NCBI GenBank assembly: GCA_944381345.1
Contig: CALWKU010000078.1
Coordinates: forward strand, 1 to 35,247
Direction of reading: 5' to 3'
DNA from: an uncultured Christensenellaceae bacterium
GTDB taxonomy: Bacteria; Bacillota; Clostridia; Christensenellales; UBA3700
DNA: 35,247 bases
The position numbers were made by a program, and so were the translations under genes. The notes beneath the pieces were generated by a model. It ran no database searches. It saw only the letters and a list, made by a program, of their open reading frames with translations, and had not been told where the DNA came from. How positions within the stretch are numbered: the first letter of the stretch is position 1; each line of letters opens with the position of its first letter. Shown one piece after another: positions 33,163 to 35,247 of this stretch.

Positions 33163-35247
33163 TCACTTCTTCTCGTCTTCGATCGTAGTCATCGCCTCGT
33201 CCGAAGGGTCAGCGTCTGAGACGGGAGAGCCGCTTTGCGGTTTGTCCTCGTCGGCGGGAGCGTCACGGTCGATGAGGATGTCCGAGCCTTTGACTCCGTC
33301 GACGGCGTCGTCCGGTATCGTCGAGACGCCCTCTTCGCCTACGGTCGCCATAGCCAGCTTTTTGGCTTCGAGTTTGGCAAGACGTTTCTTTTCGTATATA
33401 GGCACGTTGTCCTTGCCTTCGTCAGGGTCGCCCTTGCCCTTTTTGATGCTGTACCACCGCGCCGTACGTTCTTTGATGTTGAGTATGGACGGCAGCAGCG
33501 TGAACACGAGTATAAGCGAGAAGCAGGTGCCGATCGCTATGAGCCTGGTTATCTGTCCGACGATCGGGTTGGTCGTGAGCAGCGTGACGGCAACGCAGGT
33601 GAAGATGAGTATGCTCGCCGAGGTGATCACGCTGGGCGCGGCGCGGTGAACGGCGTTCTTGACCGCGACGACCCCGGTGCAGTTCTCCTTTTCTTCAAAG
33701 TATTTGGACGAGAAGAGTATCGCGTAGTCGACCGTCGCGCCAAGTTCTATCGCGCTGACGATCAGATATGCCATAAAGTTGATCTTGTCGCCTATCAGAT
33801 ATGCGAGCGTCAGGTTGGCGAAGATGCCCGCCTCGATGACCAGCAGCAGCACCACCGACATGATGGGTCTGCGGAAGGTGAGCAGCAGGACGAGGAACAC
33901 TATCACCGCGCTGAGGATGTTGACCAAAGTGAAGTCCTCGGGCGTGACCGTGAACAGATCGTATGCGCCTTGAGCAAGACCGGTCACGTATACGTGCTTG
34001 CCCGCGGCGTCTGTGCCGAACATCTCGTTGGCGATATCGCGGATGCGCAGCATCGTGTTGTAACTCTCGATGTCCTCGGGGTCGCCCTCGAGATTGATCG
34101 TATAGAGCATGTAGTGCTGAGCGTCATCCGAATCGTTGTATATATCGGAGATGAAGCTGCTCAGCAATTGAGATGTGAGCTGCGCTTCGAGATCGATTCC
34201 TGAACCGGAAACAAGAGAAATAATTTGCGGATGTGTTACAACTTTCATTATGTTGGAGTCAAACAGACTCGCGAGTGTGAATACGTCGGAGACGGGGTTA
34301 AACTCGTTTGCGTCCTCGCGCACATAGGAACCCTCGACAAAGCCTCCCGACGGCGCGGCGGCGTCGCCGTTGCCTATCTGTTCTATCTTTTCGATAAAAT
34401 CGTAGTGCAGGCTGAGGTCGATGTTGCCGTACCCGTCATATTGATAGGGTATGACGAGGATGAGCTGGTTGTTGGTGCCCTCGACCTCTCTTTGAGCGAG
34501 GCCCTTTTCCTCATCGGGCGTCTCGTTGGTGAAAGTTATGTAGTTGAGCGGCACCAGCCCCTGGAAGTATGCGGACGGGACCGCGATCGCGACGCACAGC
34601 ACGATGACGATGACGGACACCCATTTGTTTGTGATCGTCCTGCCCACAAAGTTGAGCCTCGGGGTGATGATCCACTCGTGGTGGGTCTTGTCGATCAGTT
34701 TCTTTGTCCAGATCAGCAAAATGGGCTGTATAAAGATGACCGCGAGCAGCGACAATATCACGCCCTTAGCCAAGACAAAGCCGAGATCGTAGCCTATGCC
34801 GTAGTTCATGAAGAACAGCGCGACAAAACCGCCCACCGTCGTCAGCGCGCTCGCCAAAATGGATTTTAGCGTCTTGGGCATTGCGTGCATCATCGCTATC
34901 TTGGGGTTTTTGAGCGTGCGCAGCTCCTCTTGGAAGGAGTGGGAGAGGAAGATCGAGTAGTCCATCGCAACCGCAAGCTGCAGGATCGTCGCGCACGATG
35001 AGGTGATCGTCGAGATCGTGCCTATCGGATTGCCCGCGATGACGTTGGTGCCCATGTTGAGGAGTATGGATATGCCCAGCGTCGCAAGGAAGATAAGCGG
35101 TTCGAGATAGCTGTGCGAGGACAGCAGCAAGATTATGAACACGACGACGACCGCAGCGATGACAAACTTGGGCATGTCGTTGAGCGAGCTGTCGACGAGG
35201 ATGCGCGCGTTTTGAGCCATACCGGAGAAGAAGTAGCCCTGCGCGGG
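33163..35247 (-). CDS. MMPL/RND-family membrane transporter, 5' end outside the window
   Basis: At least 694 codons of an RND-superfamily MMPL transporter. The reading frame stays open to the window edge upstream of the first internal Met, so the N-terminus is missing. Two homologous membrane blocks are visible: one with LAVAMDYSIFLSHSFQEEL, the other with ELGATVDYAILFSSKYFEE, the D-Y pairs thought to conduct protons. A large extracellular domain lies between them (about 230-420 of the visible part). The cytosolic C-terminus is long and charged, ending with many Asp/Glu residues. Relatives export lipids or other hydrophobic molecules, or act in envelope biogenesis. The substrate is unknown here. 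It is convergent with the ilv operon. Confidence 0.88.
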   Translation of the reverse strand, partial: PAQGYFFSGMAQNARILVDSSLNDMPKFVIAAVVVVFIILLLSSHSYLEPLIFLATLGISILLNMGTNVIAGNPIGTISTITSSCATILQLAVAMDYSIFLSHSFQEELRTLKNPKIAMMHAMPKTLKSILASALTTVGGFVALFFMNYGIGYDLGFVLAKGVILSLLAVIFIQPILLIWTKKLIDKTHHEWIITPRLNFVGRTITNKWVSVIVIVLCVAIAVPSAYFQGLVPLNYITFTNETPDEEKGLAQREVEGTNNQLILVIPYQYDGYGNIDLSLHYDFIEKIEQIGNGDAAAPSGGFVEGSYVREDANEFNPVSDVFTLASLFDSNIMKVVTHPQIISLVSGSGIDLEAQLTSQLLSSFISDIYNDSDDAQHYMLYTINLEGDPEDIESYNTMLRIRDIANEMFGTDAAGKHVYVTGLAQGAYDLFTVTPEDFTLVNILSAVIVFLVLLLTFRRPIMSVVLLLVIEAGIFANLTLAYLIGDKINFMAYLIVSAIELGATVDYAILFSSKYFEEKENCTGVVAVKNAVHRAAPSVITSASILIFTCVAVTLLTTNPIVGQITRLIAIGTCFSLILVFTLLPSILNIKERTARWYSIKKGKGDPDEGKDNVPIYEKKRLAKLEAKKLAMATVGEEGVSTIPDDAVDGVKGSDILIDRDAPADEDKPQSGSPVSDADPSDEAMTTIEDEKK

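Noticed and set aside
33235..34203. A 322-codon plus-strand frame opposite the MMPL transporter
   Set aside because: Antisense to a clear transporter; rich in Arg/His/Asp as expected for a shadow frame, with no SD or promoter.

Overview
The window reads as a chromosomal segment of a Gram-positive (Bacillota/Firmicutes) bacterium, most likely an uncultivated member of class Clostridia. The evidence is gene content and order: the hrcA-grpE-dnaK-dnaJ operon behind a CIRCE-type operator, dnaG-rpoD-trmK-Nif3-zinc-ribbon order, HPr kinase together with an HPr-like protein, a DUF4364 gene and a long-form hibernation factor. Base composition is fairly GC-rich and looks even across the window. I see no tRNA, rRNA, CRISPR array, prophage or transposase, so this is core genome with a few lineage-specific genes.

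Layout. 1-3.9 kb: ROK sugar kinase, RNase G/E, a small cupin and hpf, followed by a hairpin-rich tail and a tandem palindrome array. 3.9-8.6 kb: a GNAT acetyltransferase (-), a hidden 58-codon ORF translationally coupled to a 974-aa surface protein, and a membrane protein. 8.8-13.5 kb: class I heat-shock operon with a variant CIRCE. 13.5-18.3 kb: lysA (-), and divergently a HAD phosphatase, hprK, a hidden 58-codon acidic ORF and a polytopic membrane protein. 18.3-20 kb: a conserved hypothetical (-) and, divergently, a histidine-less HPr-like protein with a DUF4364 gene. 20.4-26.7 kb: dnaG-rpoD-trmK-Nif3-zinc ribbon-membrane protein-methyltransferase, several joined by ATGA overlaps. 26.8-32.9 kb: ilvB-ilvC-ilvD-ilvA-ridA, isoleucine/valine synthesis plus clean-up of the reactive enamine made by IlvA. 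33.1 kb to the end: an MMPL/RND-type transporter (-), cut by the window edge.

Most notable signals: (1) three genes (GNAT, lysA, HAD) have near-consensus sigma-A promoters whose -10 box lies only 6-7 nt before the start codon, so their mRNAs should be leaderless, while neighbouring genes use normal Shine-Dalgarno leaders; (2) two unlisted 58-codon ORFs with good translational context; (3) an HPr-like protein that lost the PTS histidine region but keeps the HprK serine region; (4) an AT-rich motif, near-identical in two intergenic copies and with its core kept in a third, that contains TTGACA; (5) a tandem array of palindromes separated by ATTTCAC at 27-30 bp spacing; (6) a CIRCE operator with a symmetric, compensated base change. 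All assignments come from reading the sequence; no database search was run.
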